From an uncultured Eubacteriales bacterium (GTDB lineage: Bacteria; Bacillota; Clostridia; Lachnospirales; Lachnospiraceae), in assembly GCA_949294665.1 (NCBI GenBank), contig CASFID010000042.1, positions 1 through 57,182 on the forward strand: a stretch of 57,182 nt of DNA, written 5' to 3'. This document shows positions 1-7,668 of the stretch, in pieces. The notes beneath the pieces were generated by a model. That model searched no databases, was not told where the DNA came from, and saw only the letters and a list, made by a program, of their open reading frames with translations. A program made the position numbers and the translations under genes. The first letter of the stretch is position 1. The number at the start of each line of letters is the position of its first letter.

Positions 1-51
1 GGTGAAGCTGAACGCCTTTTCCGGCTGATGGATATAGATGGTATTTGTCAT
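1..51 (-). CDS. N-terminus of a replication-initiator-like protein of a conjugative element (partial)
   Basis: The minus strand opens with ATG at 51 and reads MTNTIYIHQPEKAFSFT before leaving the window. The segment 'FSF' after a short polar N-terminus recalls RepA_N-type replication initiators of Tn1549-like elements, which often begin with a similar stretch followed by RIPK. Seventeen residues are too few for a firm call. It lies downstream of, and in the same direction as, the Cys-rich VLP gene, as expected within such an element. Confidence 0.35.
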   Translation of the reverse strand, partial: MTNTIYIHQPEKAFSFT

Positions 52-111
52 AGTGCGTTTTGTGGACGGTTAGAAGCCCGTTTTCCGGGGCGGGCGATAG
101 TTTATACCACC

Positions 112-128
112 AGCCCCGGTTTGGGGCT
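112..128. repeat. Stem-loop between the two minus-strand conjugative-element genes
   Basis: AGCCCC (112-117) and GGGGCT (123-128) form a 6-bp stem around a 5-nt loop. A second weak stem (GCCCG/CGGGC, about 76-97) sits beside it. The gap holds no gene. No U-run follows on the minus strand, so this may be a spacing or translational element rather than a terminator. Confidence 0.4.
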
Positions 129-162
129 TGCGGAGCCTGATAAATCAAGGCTTTTTCCGATC

Positions 163-576
163 CTAACTGTCCACAGCAGACCTCCTTTTCCGTTCACTTT
201 CTGTTTTCTGCCGCCTGTGAACTCTGACGGCACAGACGGGGCAGTATTTTGCCCGGTTGGATTTGGGGACGAACACACCGCCGCAGGCCGCACAGCGTTT
301 CAAGTCCTTATCCCGGAAAATCTCCGCTTCCAGCGTTCCGTCCAGCGGCAAGACCGCCCAGCGGAACCACTTACAGCAGACCGAGAAAGAAACCGTCTGC
401 GGGCAGGTGCAGGTGTCCCCATCGTCAAGGACAATGCAGTTGCCGTCCTCACAGTTGCAGCACTCCCGGCGAATGAGGGCATTTGCCCGTTTCCTCTGCG
501 CCGGTGCCATGCGGTAAAGGGAACCGTCCGGCCTGCGTTCCAGCGGCGGCAAGTCTTTGTAGGGGTTATCTCTCAT
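163..576 (-). CDS. Cysteine-rich VLP-type protein of a Tn1549-like conjugative element
   Basis: A 137-residue protein rich in cysteine. It has CC-x2-C-x3-NC near residues 39-47, CTCP, VCC-KW, then a treble-clef-like CAAC...YCPVC motif near residues 94-113, separated by the AVLPLD segment that gives the family its name (Cys_rich_VLP). These small zinc-binding-type proteins are found next to replication and mobilisation genes of Tn1549-like elements; their biochemical role is not known. The ATG at 576 is preceded on the minus strand by GGAGGGA at good spacing. Its neighbours (partial initiator-like ORF downstream, XRE/CPBP genes divergent) fit an integrative conjugative element. Confidence 0.7.
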   Translation of the reverse strand: MRDNPYKDLPPLERRPDGSLYRMAPAQRKRANALIRRECCNCEDGNCIVLDDGDTCTCPQTVSFSVCCKWFRWAVLPLDGTLEAEIFRDKDLKRCAACGGVFVPKSNRAKYCPVCAVRVHRRQKTESERKRRSAVDS

Positions 577-672
577 GCGTTCCCTCCATTTTTCTTTCCG
601 TTGCCGTTCTCCCCGAAAAGGCTTCCTGCCCCATTCCTGCGGCGTGTTCCGGCGTTGGCACGCTCCCCGCAG

Positions 673-695
673 CTTCGGGACATTTTGTCCCGAAG
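673..695. repeat. Perfect palindrome in the 577-916 intergenic stretch
   Basis: CTTCGGGAC (673-681) and GTCCCGAAG (687-695) form a perfect 9-bp stem with loop ATTTT. The 340-base gap between the divergent VLP and XRE genes contains no convincing gene. A related sequence (ACTTCGGGACA...TGTCC..AAGT) recurs near 2832-2856, so this is an element-specific repeat, perhaps a protein-binding or transfer-related site. TAGAAT at 879-884 is a possible but weak -10 for the XRE gene. Confidence 0.55.
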
Positions 696-916
696 TCCGG
701 CTCCTTGCGGTGCTTCCCCAGCCGGGGTATTCCTTTTCGGACGGTCATTCGGTTTTCAAGGTGCCGTCCATCGATGAACTACCCTAAGTCTACACCTAAA
801 TGACCGCCCGTCCCGTATATCCGAAAGGCAGGAAATCCGCCCGGAAAACTCCCTATTTCCACGCTCTCGGAATTGTGGTAGAATGAAAGTAAGATTTGCA
901 GGCAAGGAGGGAGAGC

Positions 917-1717
917 GTGGAACTATCTATACAGGAACGATTGAAAGACCTGCGTGTGGAGCGTGGCTTGACGCTGAAACAGCTTGCGGAGCAGACCCAC
1001 CTTTCCAAGTCTGCTTTAGGCAGTTATGAGGGGGACAATTTCAAGGACATCAGCCATTATGCCCTTATTGAGTTGGCAAAGTTTTACGAGGTATCTGTTG
1101 ATTACCTGCTGGGCCGCTCCTTAACAAAAAATTACCCAAACGCCGATCTTGCAGACCTGCATTTGAGTGATGATATGATTGAACTATTGAAAAGTGGGCT
1201 GGTGGATAATTCCCTCTTGTGCGAACTGGCGACACACCCGGATTTCCCCCGGCTCATGGCCGACCTTGAAATTTATGTGAATGGTGTGGCGGGAAAGCAG
1301 GTGCAGAGCGCAAACGCCATTGTGGACGCTGTGAGTGCAGCGATTATGAAACAGCACAATCCCGGTTTGACTGACCCACAGTTAAGGCAGCTTATCACCG
1401 CCCATATTGATGATGACAGCTTCTGCCGCTATGTGATACAACAGGACATAAACAAGATAGCCCTTGACCTGCAGGAAGCCCATAAGGACGATTTTTTCAG
1501 TGTCCCGGAGGACAACACACTGGAAGATTTTTTACAGACCGCCGAGGAGACCGCCAGCCCGGACAGCGACCCGGAACAGGCGGCGATGGCGTTTATCTGC
1601 AAGCGGCTCAAACTGAATTACAAGAAGCTGTCCGAGGAAGAAAAGAAATGGCTGAAACGGATTGTGCAGAAGTCGAATTTGCTGAAAAATCCAAAGCCGC
1701 AACGAGGGAGAAAGTAA
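917..1717 (+). CDS. XRE-family helix-turn-helix regulator of the conjugative element
   Basis: A 266-residue protein. I chose GTG at 917 because AAGGAGGG lies at 904-911; an upstream in-frame TTG at 896 has no ribosome binding site. Residues ~5-60 are a classic HTH_XRE (RLKDLRVERGLTLKQLAEQT, LSKSALGSYE, ...FYEVSVDYLLGRS). The remaining ~200 residues are helical and of unknown function, with an acidic stretch and a basic C-terminus. It probably controls element or cargo genes. The CPBP gene follows 34 bases after the stop on the same strand and may be co-transcribed. Confidence 0.8.
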   Translation: MELSIQERLKDLRVERGLTLKQLAEQTHLSKSALGSYEGDNFKDISHYALIELAKFYEVSVDYLLGRSLTKNYPNADLADLHLSDDMIELLKSGLVDNSLLCELATHPDFPRLMADLEIYVNGVAGKQVQSANAIVDAVSAAIMKQHNPGLTDPQLRQLITAHIDDDSFCRYVIQQDINKIALDLQEAHKDDFFSVPEDNTLEDFLQTAEETASPDSDPEQAAMAFICKRLKLNYKKLSEEEKKWLKRIVQKSNLLKNPKPQRGRK

Positions 1718-1751
1718 GAGAGCGACAAATCAAAATTTGCGAGGTAATATT

Positions 1752-2519
1752 ATGAGTAGAAAGAAAGCATTAGCCATTTATTTGTCGGGAACATGGGGGC
1801 AAATATGGACGATATGCGTTATAGTTTTTCTATTGCGTAGCAGCGGTATGATTGTAGATTATACAACTCCTGCTGGAATGGTTGCCATTGGAATTGGTGG
1901 AATATCATCTGCATTATGGGGAGCCATTATCGCAGTTAAGTATAAAAAATATAGTATAGGAAAAATATTGATAGATTTTTTCTCTGTTAAGCAAAAAATT
2001 AGCAGTTATTTATTTGTACTATTGTTCTTGTGTTTGGATTTTTTCTATATTGTATTTAACGGCAGTTTCATGATAAGCGCATGGTATGTTCCTATTGCCT
2101 TATTTTTTAAGGCGATTCTTTTTGGCGGGATTGAGGAAGTAGGATGGAGATATTTTTTTCAACCTACTTTGCAGGAACGCTATAATTATATTATCTCGAC
2201 CATAATTACTTTTGTTGCGTGGGGAATATGGCATTTTGCTTATTTCTATATTGAAGGAACATTATTGCAAGTGCAGTGTTTCGACTTTTTAATTGGATTG
2301 TTGGTAAATTGCTTCATTTTGTCAGCTTTATTTATAAAGACAAATAGCTTGTGGATATGTGTGGTGACACATTCGTTAATCAATGTTTTCTCACAAATAG
2401 CAATAGGAGGAAATCAATATGTGTCATATTTCTCTAAAATAATCATTATTGCACTGGCTATTACCCTTTCAGTAGAGAAGCTGAGCAAAAAGGAACCTTT
2501 TAATTTATCGGGGAGATAG
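1752..2519 (+). CDS. CPBP-family intramembrane metalloprotease
   Basis: A 255-residue polytopic membrane protein of the CAAX-protease/bacteriocin-processing (Abi) family. The catalytic signature is intact: EEVGWR at about residues 128-133, WGIWHF with His at about 161, and THSLIN near residue 214 providing the third motif. Six to eight hydrophobic segments are visible. I prefer ATG at 1752, with GAGGT seven bases upstream, over an upstream TTG at 1737. Family members cleave within membranes or give immunity to bacteriocins; substrate unknown. The AT-rich composition differs from the GC-rich element backbone on either side, which suggests cargo acquired by the element. Confidence 0.75.
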   Translation: MSRKKALAIYLSGTWGQIWTICVIVFLLRSSGMIVDYTTPAGMVAIGIGGISSALWGAIIAVKYKKYSIGKILIDFFSVKQKISSYLFVLLFLCLDFFYIVFNGSFMISAWYVPIALFFKAILFGGIEEVGWRYFFQPTLQERYNYIISTIITFVAWGIWHFAYFYIEGTLLQVQCFDFLIGLLVNCFILSALFIKTNSLWICVVTHSLINVFSQIAIGGNQYVSYFSKIIIIALAITLSVEKLSKKEPFNLSGR

Positions 2520-3207
2520 CAAAGGCAGCCGAACCAGTCAACGGTCAAGATGAACGGCGCATTTCATGCGCCGCCGTTGACAGCCTCGCCCGTCTTTGCT
2601 AAAGGGTAGTCAAGGCGGGAAAGCCCTAAAATGGCTTCCCCGCCCGTTTCAATTTTGGGAAAAGAAACGCTCCAAAATCATATAGAGAGCGGCCAAGCAC
2701 TTTGAGGGATTGGCCGCCTTGTCCATCCATTCAGCGGGACGGCGGGCGGCGGTCAAGGCCGGGTGCCAACCCGTTCATTCCAGCCTTGACGGTTGTCCGC
2801 TGTCCTGTTACTTTTCCGGGAGTGTGGCCACACTTCGGGACACTTTGTCCACAAGTCGGAGCGTAGGACGAGGGACGGGGGCTTTCATATACCTGCCGCC
2901 GTTCTCTGAAAACAGCCCGATTTTTTCATTCCCATTCACAAAAAGTCAGCCTGTTTTCCTGCCGAAGCAAACGGGGCGCAAAAAGCACCGCACCCCGTTT
3001 CCCCCGTCAGCCACGCCAGCAGGTATAACACACTACACTTTGCTTCGCAAAGTCGTGTGCCAAATGGGGGCTTTGCCCCCTTTGGAAACCCCCACAAGAA
3101 AAGGCGGTACGCTACCCCTCCACGGGGCGCATACCGCCTTTTCTTGTTATCCAGCCCTCCGGCTGTATCGGTTGAGCAAAAGTCAGCGTGGGATTGGTGT
3201 GGTATCT
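2520..3207. other. Non-coding end region of the conjugative element, rich in palindromes (possible oriT/terminal region)
   Basis: No credible gene. Visible structures: GTCAACGG/CCGTTGAC (2537-2544/2574-2581) enclosing GGCGCAT-TTC-ATGCGCC (2556-2572); GCGGCCAA/TTGGCCGC (2689-2696/2710-2717); the 12-bp palindrome GTGTGGCCACAC (2822-2833) followed by a variant of the 673-695 palindrome; ACTTTG-CTTCG-CAAAGT near 3037-3053 followed by GGGGGC-TTT-GCCCCC near 3065-3080; and the large inverted repeat at 3094-3147. Such clusters are typical of transfer origins or of element termini. No relaxase gene is visible here, so the oriT suggestion is inference. Confidence 0.5.
3094..3147. terminator. 16-bp perfect inverted repeat, probable bidirectional terminator
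   Basis: ACAAGAAAAGGCGGTA (3094-3109) is exactly repeated in inverted orientation at 3132-3147, around a 22-nt centre that itself contains CCCCT/CGGGG-type pairing. The stem has A-rich and T-rich flanks on opposite strands, so it could terminate transcription in both directions. It lies just inside the junction with the truncated XRE gene and may insulate the element. Confidence 0.6.
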
Positions 3208-3345
3208 TTAACTTTGAGATACCCCTCTTTCCCATTTTGAGACAGCCTTATCAGTTACATTGAGCTTTTTGGCCAGTTCAAGCTGCGTCCACCCTTTTTC
3301 TTTTCTGAGCTTAAGAATAAATTGTCCAAATTGTTTGTTATCCAT
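3208..3345 (-). pseudogene. Truncated XRE helix-turn-helix gene at the element boundary
   Basis: Minus-strand ATG at 3345, preceded by AGGAGGTA (3349-3356), encodes MDNKQFGQFILKL..., a complete XRE DNA-binding domain (LRKEKGWTQLELAKKL, VTDKAVSKWERG). The match stops after WERGVS and the frame ends at TAA 3208-3210. Family members normally continue for at least 50 more residues after this signature. The break coincides with the end of the element-type palindromic DNA and with a 7-bp inverted repeat GGTATCT/AGATACC (3201-3207/3217-3223). The simplest reading is a host gene interrupted by insertion of the element. Confidence 0.65.
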
Positions 3346-3592
3346 AAGTACCTCCTCCCTGGGTTAGCTTTATTATATATATAAACGAGTCATCTGTCAC
3401 TTGACTTATTGTAGAGTTGTCCGGGATGAAGGTAACTTTGCGTTTATCCTGATATATAACATGGCAGGATCATTTTCTCCATATGACTTCCCCGCAGTGT
3501 TAAATTTCTTTCTGCTCCGCTTAATGCTTCCGTGATATTTCTGAGATGAATCAGTGGCATATATCGGATTTAAAAGGAAAATCATGTTGCGT

Positions 3593-3626
3593 ATAGACGT
3601 AAAATGTCTATGTGATTTGATATAAT
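3593..3626 (+). promoter_or_regulatory. Extended -10 promoter with an operator-like inverted repeat
   Basis: TGATATAAT (3618-3626) is an extended -10 with no good -35. ATAGAC/GTCTAT (3593-3598/3606-3611) lies exactly where a -35 would be and could be a repressor or activator site. The rest of the 307-base gap 3346-3652 shows no convincing gene; a 74-codon minus-strand ORF there has no ribosome binding site. Confidence 0.45.
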
Positions 3627-3652
3627 GCAAAAAATTATTAAAAGAGAGGAGT

Positions 3653-3919
3653 ATGGACTCGATACATTTGTCCGGAAAGATGAAAGAACAGATTAGGGAG
3701 ATCTATGCACAGCAGATTCAGAAAGATAAAAAAGGGGCTGTGAACTTGTGGGAAAAGGAAACCGTTCTTGAAACTATACAAGATCTAAAGGGCAGCATTC
3801 CAGAGGAGGAATATGAAAAAGTGCGTGATAAAGCCTTCGTGCTTGCATCAATTGGCGAAGAAGCCGGCTTTGTCATGGGCTTTGTCTATGCTGCCCGATT
3901 ATTCAAGGAGTGTCTGTAA
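3653..3919 (+). CDS. Small conserved-type hypothetical protein (88 aa)
   Basis: An 88-residue, mostly helical, charged protein ending in ...GFVMGFVYAARLFKECL. That ending resembles the G-F-x-x-G-F-x-x-x-x-R-L-x-x-E tail of short uncharacterised proteins common in Clostridia accessory DNA. No catalytic motif, signal peptide or membrane helix. ATG 3653 has GAGAGGA at good spacing and lies 27 bases behind an extended -10. It converges on the XRE gene at 3928-4236. Function unknown. Confidence 0.55.
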   Translation: MDSIHLSGKMKEQIREIYAQQIQKDKKGAVNLWEKETVLETIQDLKGSIPEEEYEKVRDKAFVLASIGEEAGFVMGFVYAARLFKECL

Positions 3920-3927
3920 CGTATAGA

Positions 3928-4236
3928 CTATAAAGTTTTCAAAAAGGAAAGAAGAGCTGCCTGTTGCTCTTTGCTGAGCCTTGAGATTTCTTCTATAAAT
4001 TCCTTTTGAAAATCGGTCAGATTACAGCAGATATCATTTTCCCCGGCGAAAAACTGGGAAAGTGTGATGCCGAAAGCAGAGCAGATCTTCTCCAGGGATG
4101 GAATCGATGGGACCATATTCCGGCGATACCAGGAGGATATCGTGGACTGAGTCAATCCGGATTCTTCGGAAAGTTGATATTCAGTCCATCCGCGTTTCAT
4201 GCGTAAAAAAGTAATTCTTTCTAAAACATCAGGCAT
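3928..4236 (-). CDS. XRE-family repressor, divergent from the WYL/dynamin/HerA operon
   Basis: A 102-residue protein. ATG at 4236 (MPDVLERITFLRMKRGWTEY) has AAAGGTGG upstream; an in-frame extension to 4281 lacks a ribosome binding site. The HTH is complete (QLSEESGLTQSTISSWYRR, ..PSLEKICSAFGITLSQFFAGE) and a short helical tail follows. It is transcribed away from the island promoter at 4311-4339. The 21-bp-spaced direct repeats in that promoter are natural candidates for its operators (inference). Confidence 0.75.
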   Translation of the reverse strand: MPDVLERITFLRMKRGWTEYQLSEESGLTQSTISSWYRRNMVPSIPSLEKICSAFGITLSQFFAGENDICCNLTDFQKEFIEEISRLSKEQQAALLSFLKTL

Positions 4237-4283
4237 AGATACGCCACCTTTCAACAATACTGTCCGTAGTGATTTTGTCAATT

Positions 4284-4339
4284 ATATCGTTAATATTATT
4301 CGTAATATCGTTGCAAAATAATGTTATAAATCGTATAAT
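4284..4339 (+). promoter_or_regulatory. Promoter of the WYL-dynamin-HerA-toxin operon with 21-bp direct repeats
   Basis: TTGCAA (4311-4316), 17 bases, TATAAT (4334-4339) form a good sigma-70-type promoter pointing into the operon. ATATCGTT occurs at 4284-4291 and again at 4305-4312, i.e. two helical turns apart, the second copy touching the -35. This is the layout of a repressor-controlled promoter; the adjacent XRE protein and the WYL protein are both candidate ligands. Confidence 0.6.
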
Positions 4340-4369
4340 TTTAACGGTAAAGCGTTAATCGGGAGGAGA

Positions 4370-4628
4370 ATGAAATTGTTTTGCTCAAATTGTGGAAAAG
4401 AAATTCTTAACATTATATGGTCGCGCTCGGATAACAGATGCTGAACAGGATTTAGCAATTGTTGACTTACGGTACATACCAGAATACAATGTAAATGTGG
4501 TGACAAAAATACTGAAAGGCGGCGGAGTAGTTGAAGGTTGCTGGAGCAACCACAAGCAAATAAAACTTAGAGAAATAAATCAGATATTTAGTAAGACAGA
4601 CATTTTCTGTCATGATAAGGAGGTATAA
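4370..4628 (+). pseudogene. Small zinc-ribbon ORF, possibly frameshifted
   Basis: ATG 4370, behind GGGAGGAG, begins MKLFCSNCGKEI, a zinc-ribbon-like start, but stops at 4442-4444 after 24 residues. A second frame starting at GTG 4392 runs open to TAA 4626-4628 (78 codons, ...LAIVDLRYIPEYNVNVV...CW...) and its stop overlaps the spacing for the next gene. The good start belongs to one frame and the long body to the other, which suggests one gene broken by a frameshift near 4392-4440. I do not recognise the body. A genuine 24-residue leader peptide is an alternative. Confidence 0.35.
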
Positions 4629-4650
4629 TGTTTTCTCGAACGGAGGGACT

Positions 4651-5604
4651 ATGGGAAAAAGCAAAAGCAGTAAGATTGAAAGAGTGCTTGGTATTTACAC
4701 AAAACTTAAGAACGGACATCTTGTCAGTAAAGCGGAAGAAGCTGTGAATTATGGAGTGAATGAGCGTAGTATTCAGAGAGATATTGACGATATCCGCAAT
4801 TATCTTGAAGACGATGGTGAGAAAGTTGGATGTATCAATTCTGTTATATATGACCGCATCGGCAAAGGCTATCGCCTGGAACAAGACTATAAGATGAAAT
4901 TTTCCAACAGTGAGGTTTTAGCAATCTGTAAGATTCTATTGGATAGCCGCGCTTTCACAAAAAGGGAAATGACGGGTGTGCTGGACAAACTGATTTCCTG
5001 TTGCGTACCCAAAACTAATCAACAATTAGTCAAGGACTTGATTAGTAATGAGACTTTCCATTATGTAGAACCCCGGCATAGGACAAAATTCATTGATATA
5101 TTGTGGGATATTGGACAGGCAATCCATGGGTGTAATTATATTGATATTGATTATATTCGGATGAAAGATAAGGCAATGGTGAAAAGAAAGCTGAAACCAG
5201 TAGCAATAATGTTTTCAGAATACTACTTTTATCTTGCGGCCTTTATTGATGACAAAGATGTGCGAGAGGGCTTTGATGTAATTAACGACTCCTTTCCCAC
5301 TATATATCGCATAGACCGTATCAGGCATTTACGAATATTGGATGAAAAATTTCATATTCCATATAGCAGCAGATTTGAAGAAGGAGAGTTTCGCAAGCGA
5401 ATACAGTTTATGTATGGCGGCAAGTTGCAGAAAGTTAAGTTCCAGTATTTCGGTAATGATATAGACGCTGTTTTAGACCGATTGCCAACGGCAAAGATTT
5501 TATCCGAAGAGGAAGGTGTTTATACTGTGTCAGCAGAGGTATTTGGAAAAGGGATAGATATGTGGCTGAAGAGTCAGGGAAAAATGATAAAAATAATGAA
5601 TTAA
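4651..5604 (+). CDS. WYL-domain transcriptional regulator
   Basis: A 317-residue protein. I chose ATG 4651 (MGKSKSSKIERVLGIYTKL) because GGAGGG lies just upstream; an in-frame ATG at 4612 is less well placed. Residues ~1-75 form a winged HTH of the DeoR/HTH_11 type (...VNERSIQRDIDDIRNYLED). Residues ~130-230 carry a WYL-type domain (YIDIDYIR...KRKLKPVAIMFSEYYFYLAAF), with a C-terminal WCX-like part. WYL proteins commonly sense nucleic-acid or nucleotide ligands and control phage-defence operons. It is the first long gene of the set and sits 15 bases ahead of the GTPase gene, so it is probably the operon's own regulator. Confidence 0.8.
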   Translation: MGKSKSSKIERVLGIYTKLKNGHLVSKAEEAVNYGVNERSIQRDIDDIRNYLEDDGEKVGCINSVIYDRIGKGYRLEQDYKMKFSNSEVLAICKILLDSRAFTKREMTGVLDKLISCCVPKTNQQLVKDLISNETFHYVEPRHRTKFIDILWDIGQAIHGCNYIDIDYIRMKDKAMVKRKLKPVAIMFSEYYFYLAAFIDDKDVREGFDVINDSFPTIYRIDRIRHLRILDEKFHIPYSSRFEEGEFRKRIQFMYGGKLQKVKFQYFGNDIDAVLDRLPTAKILSEEEGVYTVSAEVFGKGIDMWLKSQGKMIKIMN

Positions 5605-5619
5605 GGAGAATATGTACTT

Positions 5620-7668
5620 ATGATTACAAGTTATAAAAAAGCCAAAGATGATATTTTGCAGTATTATGATGAATTTTTGGAAGTTGTCAGAAAGGCAGAG
5701 TTTTCAGAGGATGACACTTCCTTGAAGGCATTGAAGCTGCAGGCTGAGAAGATTCGAGAAGATAAGTTCTGTCTGATGATTGCGGGAGAGGCTAAAAGTG
5801 GCAAGTCGACTTTTATCAATGCATATCTGGGAACAGAAATTCTTCCAATGGATGTGAGGCAATGTACCAGCTCTGTTGTTGAGATTAGATACGGAGCAGA
5901 GTTTGTATTGAATGCGACATATGCAGATGGTCGAACACAGAAAGTATCAGGTGAAAAAGATATCACGGCATTTTTGACAACGAATGCCGCTTTAGATGAT
6001 GAGTATAGAGATATTCCGATTACAACGATAAATAATGAGATTATAGTGAAATACCAGGACAAAAAAATATCAGAGAACGTAATCGTTGATTTATTGCGTG
6101 GCGTTGAGAAGGAAAATATTCATCGACTTGCACCAGAAGAATATAATAGAAAAATCAGAGAATACATTAAGAAGAAGCAACCGCACTGGAGAGAAGTTGT
6201 TGTTAAAATAGATATTGAGTATCCGTTTGAAGATAAAAATATGCGTGGCGTAAGAATTATTGATTCTCCGGGTGTAAATGCAGCAGGAAAAGTCGGGGAT
6301 GTAACAGCTGCATATATTGAATCGGCTGATGCGATAATGTTCCTGAGACCAATAACCGGCGTTGCAATTGAGGCTAACAGTTTTAAGGAATTTTTGGAAT
6401 CTAAGAGCGTCGACCGGAATAAAAACGCCATGTTTTTAATCCTTACCAGAGCGGCTGCGGAGTCTGCCGAAACGATTGAACGTGCATACGAAGAGTTTAT
6501 TAATATGTTTGGGATTCAGAAAAATGATAGCAGGCATGGAATTATGAAAGAGCAGATTATTCCTGTTGACAGTAAAGCTGAATTATATTATAACGAATTC
6601 CAATCAATGTCTACTGAAGAAATAAAAGCAGCAATTAAACGAATGAATACCGAAAAGAAAATAGAGCCTTTTATCAAGGCGGCTTGGTTTGATGCAGATG
6701 GAGAAAAAGAATCATTTCTTAAGGAATTGAGACGTATTTCTAATTTTAATGTAATTGATCAGTCGCTGAACAGATTTGGAAGAAAAGCTCAATTTATTGC
6801 TCTAAGTGAGTTTTTAGGAAGAATGCTAAAGGTCTATGCTAAAATTTCAGTGATGCTTCGAGAAAAAATTGCAAATTATGAATTGAAAGCGAAGGATCCG
6901 GGAAAGTTGGCAGTTAAAATCAAGCAAACAGAAGCAGAGCTGATTGATATTGAAAACCGAATGAATGAAAAAGTTGATGACATTATAGCTAAATATGCGG
7001 GCTCAGGGAGGAAGGGATTAATTGCTCAACGAGCTGAGGAGGTAATGTCCGAATATAAAAAGAAAATTGAAAACATAAAAGGAATTGGAAATTCAAGTCT
7101 GGAAGAACTGGAGAAGTTATCCTTTCGCCAGGTTGACACTTTTATTGACTTTGAGGCAGATCTGCAAAAAAAAGTGATTGCCGAGTGTAATGAGGCGTTG
7201 AAAGTTGCACTCAGCGGAAATAATACGGTGGAATATGTATCCTTGGAGCCGGACTTTTCAAAAGAGCTGGTTGAAAAGATAAAAACTGATATGAAGAGCG
7301 AAGCAAACGAAACATATACCTATACAACTGGTACAACTTTTACTAAAACACACACAGGTTCACGTTTTTCGCAGAGTAAGTATTATCACTTAGTAAAGAA
7401 CAGTATCAGTGAAAGAATCGAATCTATTAAACAGCAGGCGATCAGAGACCTTCGTTCTTTTGTAAGCCACACGGTTACCGCCTATACTAAAGAACTTGCA
7501 CGTAATGCGGATACAAAGAAAAAAGAGTTGTTGAAGATTAAAAACGACAAAAAAACGGCAGAAGAAATTATGATAATCATTACAGAACTAAAAGAGATGC
7601 TGGCCTCTCTTGAACCGAAAGAAAGGGATGTCGCGGAATTGAAGGGAGGAATCGACGGCAATGTATAA
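5620..7668 (+). CDS. Dynamin-family GTPase
   Basis: A 682-residue large GTPase. The P-loop GEAKSGKST is at about residues 56-64. A switch-I threonine is likely in QCTSS (~84-88), and the G3 motif DSPGV starts at residue 215. The expected G4 (N/T)KxD appears as LTRAA near residue 272, which is atypical. After ~380 residues the protein becomes a long helical stalk (coiled-coil around residues 400-510) with a basic C-terminal helical region, the usual dynamin plan. Bacterial dynamin-like proteins remodel membranes and several act in phage defence or toxin-vesicle release. AAGGAG precedes ATG 5620. The stop overlaps the next gene by eight bases, implying translational coupling. Confidence 0.85.
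   Translation: MITSYKKAKDDILQYYDEFLEVVRKAEFSEDDTSLKALKLQAEKIREDKFCLMIAGEAKSGKSTFINAYLGTEILPMDVRQCTSSVVEIRYGAEFVLNATYADGRTQKVSGEKDITAFLTTNAALDDEYRDIPITTINNEIIVKYQDKKISENVIVDLLRGVEKENIHRLAPEEYNRKIREYIKKKQPHWREVVVKIDIEYPFEDKNMRGVRIIDSPGVNAAGKVGDVTAAYIESADAIMFLRPITGVAIEANSFKEFLESKSVDRNKNAMFLILTRAAAESAETIERAYEEFINMFGIQKNDSRHGIMKEQIIPVDSKAELYYNEFQSMSTEEIKAAIKRMNTEKKIEPFIKAAWFDADGEKESFLKELRRISNFNVIDQSLNRFGRKAQFIALSEFLGRMLKVYAKISVMLREKIANYELKAKDPGKLAVKIKQTEAELIDIENRMNEKVDDIIAKYAGSGRKGLIAQRAEEVMSEYKKKIENIKGIGNSSLEELEKLSFRQVDTFIDFEADLQKKVIAECNEALKVALSGNNTVEYVSLEPDFSKELVEKIKTDMKSEANETYTYTTGTTFTKTHTGSRFSQSKYYHLVKNSISERIESIKQQAIRDLRSFVSHTVTAYTKELARNADTKKKELLKIKNDKKTAEEIMIIITELKEMLASLEPKERDVAELKGGIDGNV

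Noticed and set aside
566-748. 60-codon minus-strand ORF overlapping the start of the Cys-rich VLP gene
   Set aside because: No ribosome binding site, composition dictated by the palindrome at 673-695, no recognisable domain.
28-777. 249-codon plus-strand ORF antisense to the conjugative-element genes
   Set aside because: GC-rich shadow frame with no start signal; the opposite strand carries the recognisable Cys-rich protein.
3094-3147. Possible CRISPR-like repeat structure near the element end
   Set aside because: Only a single inverted repeat is present; no regularly spaced direct repeats and no cas genes anywhere in the window.
2710-3240. Plus-strand 176-codon and overlapping minus-strand ORFs in the palindrome region
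   Set aside because: They run through inverted repeats and terminator sequences, have no ribosome binding sites and read as low-complexity translation.
3406-3630. 74-codon minus-strand ORF
   Set aside because: No ribosome binding site, overlaps a plus-strand promoter, no family resemblance.
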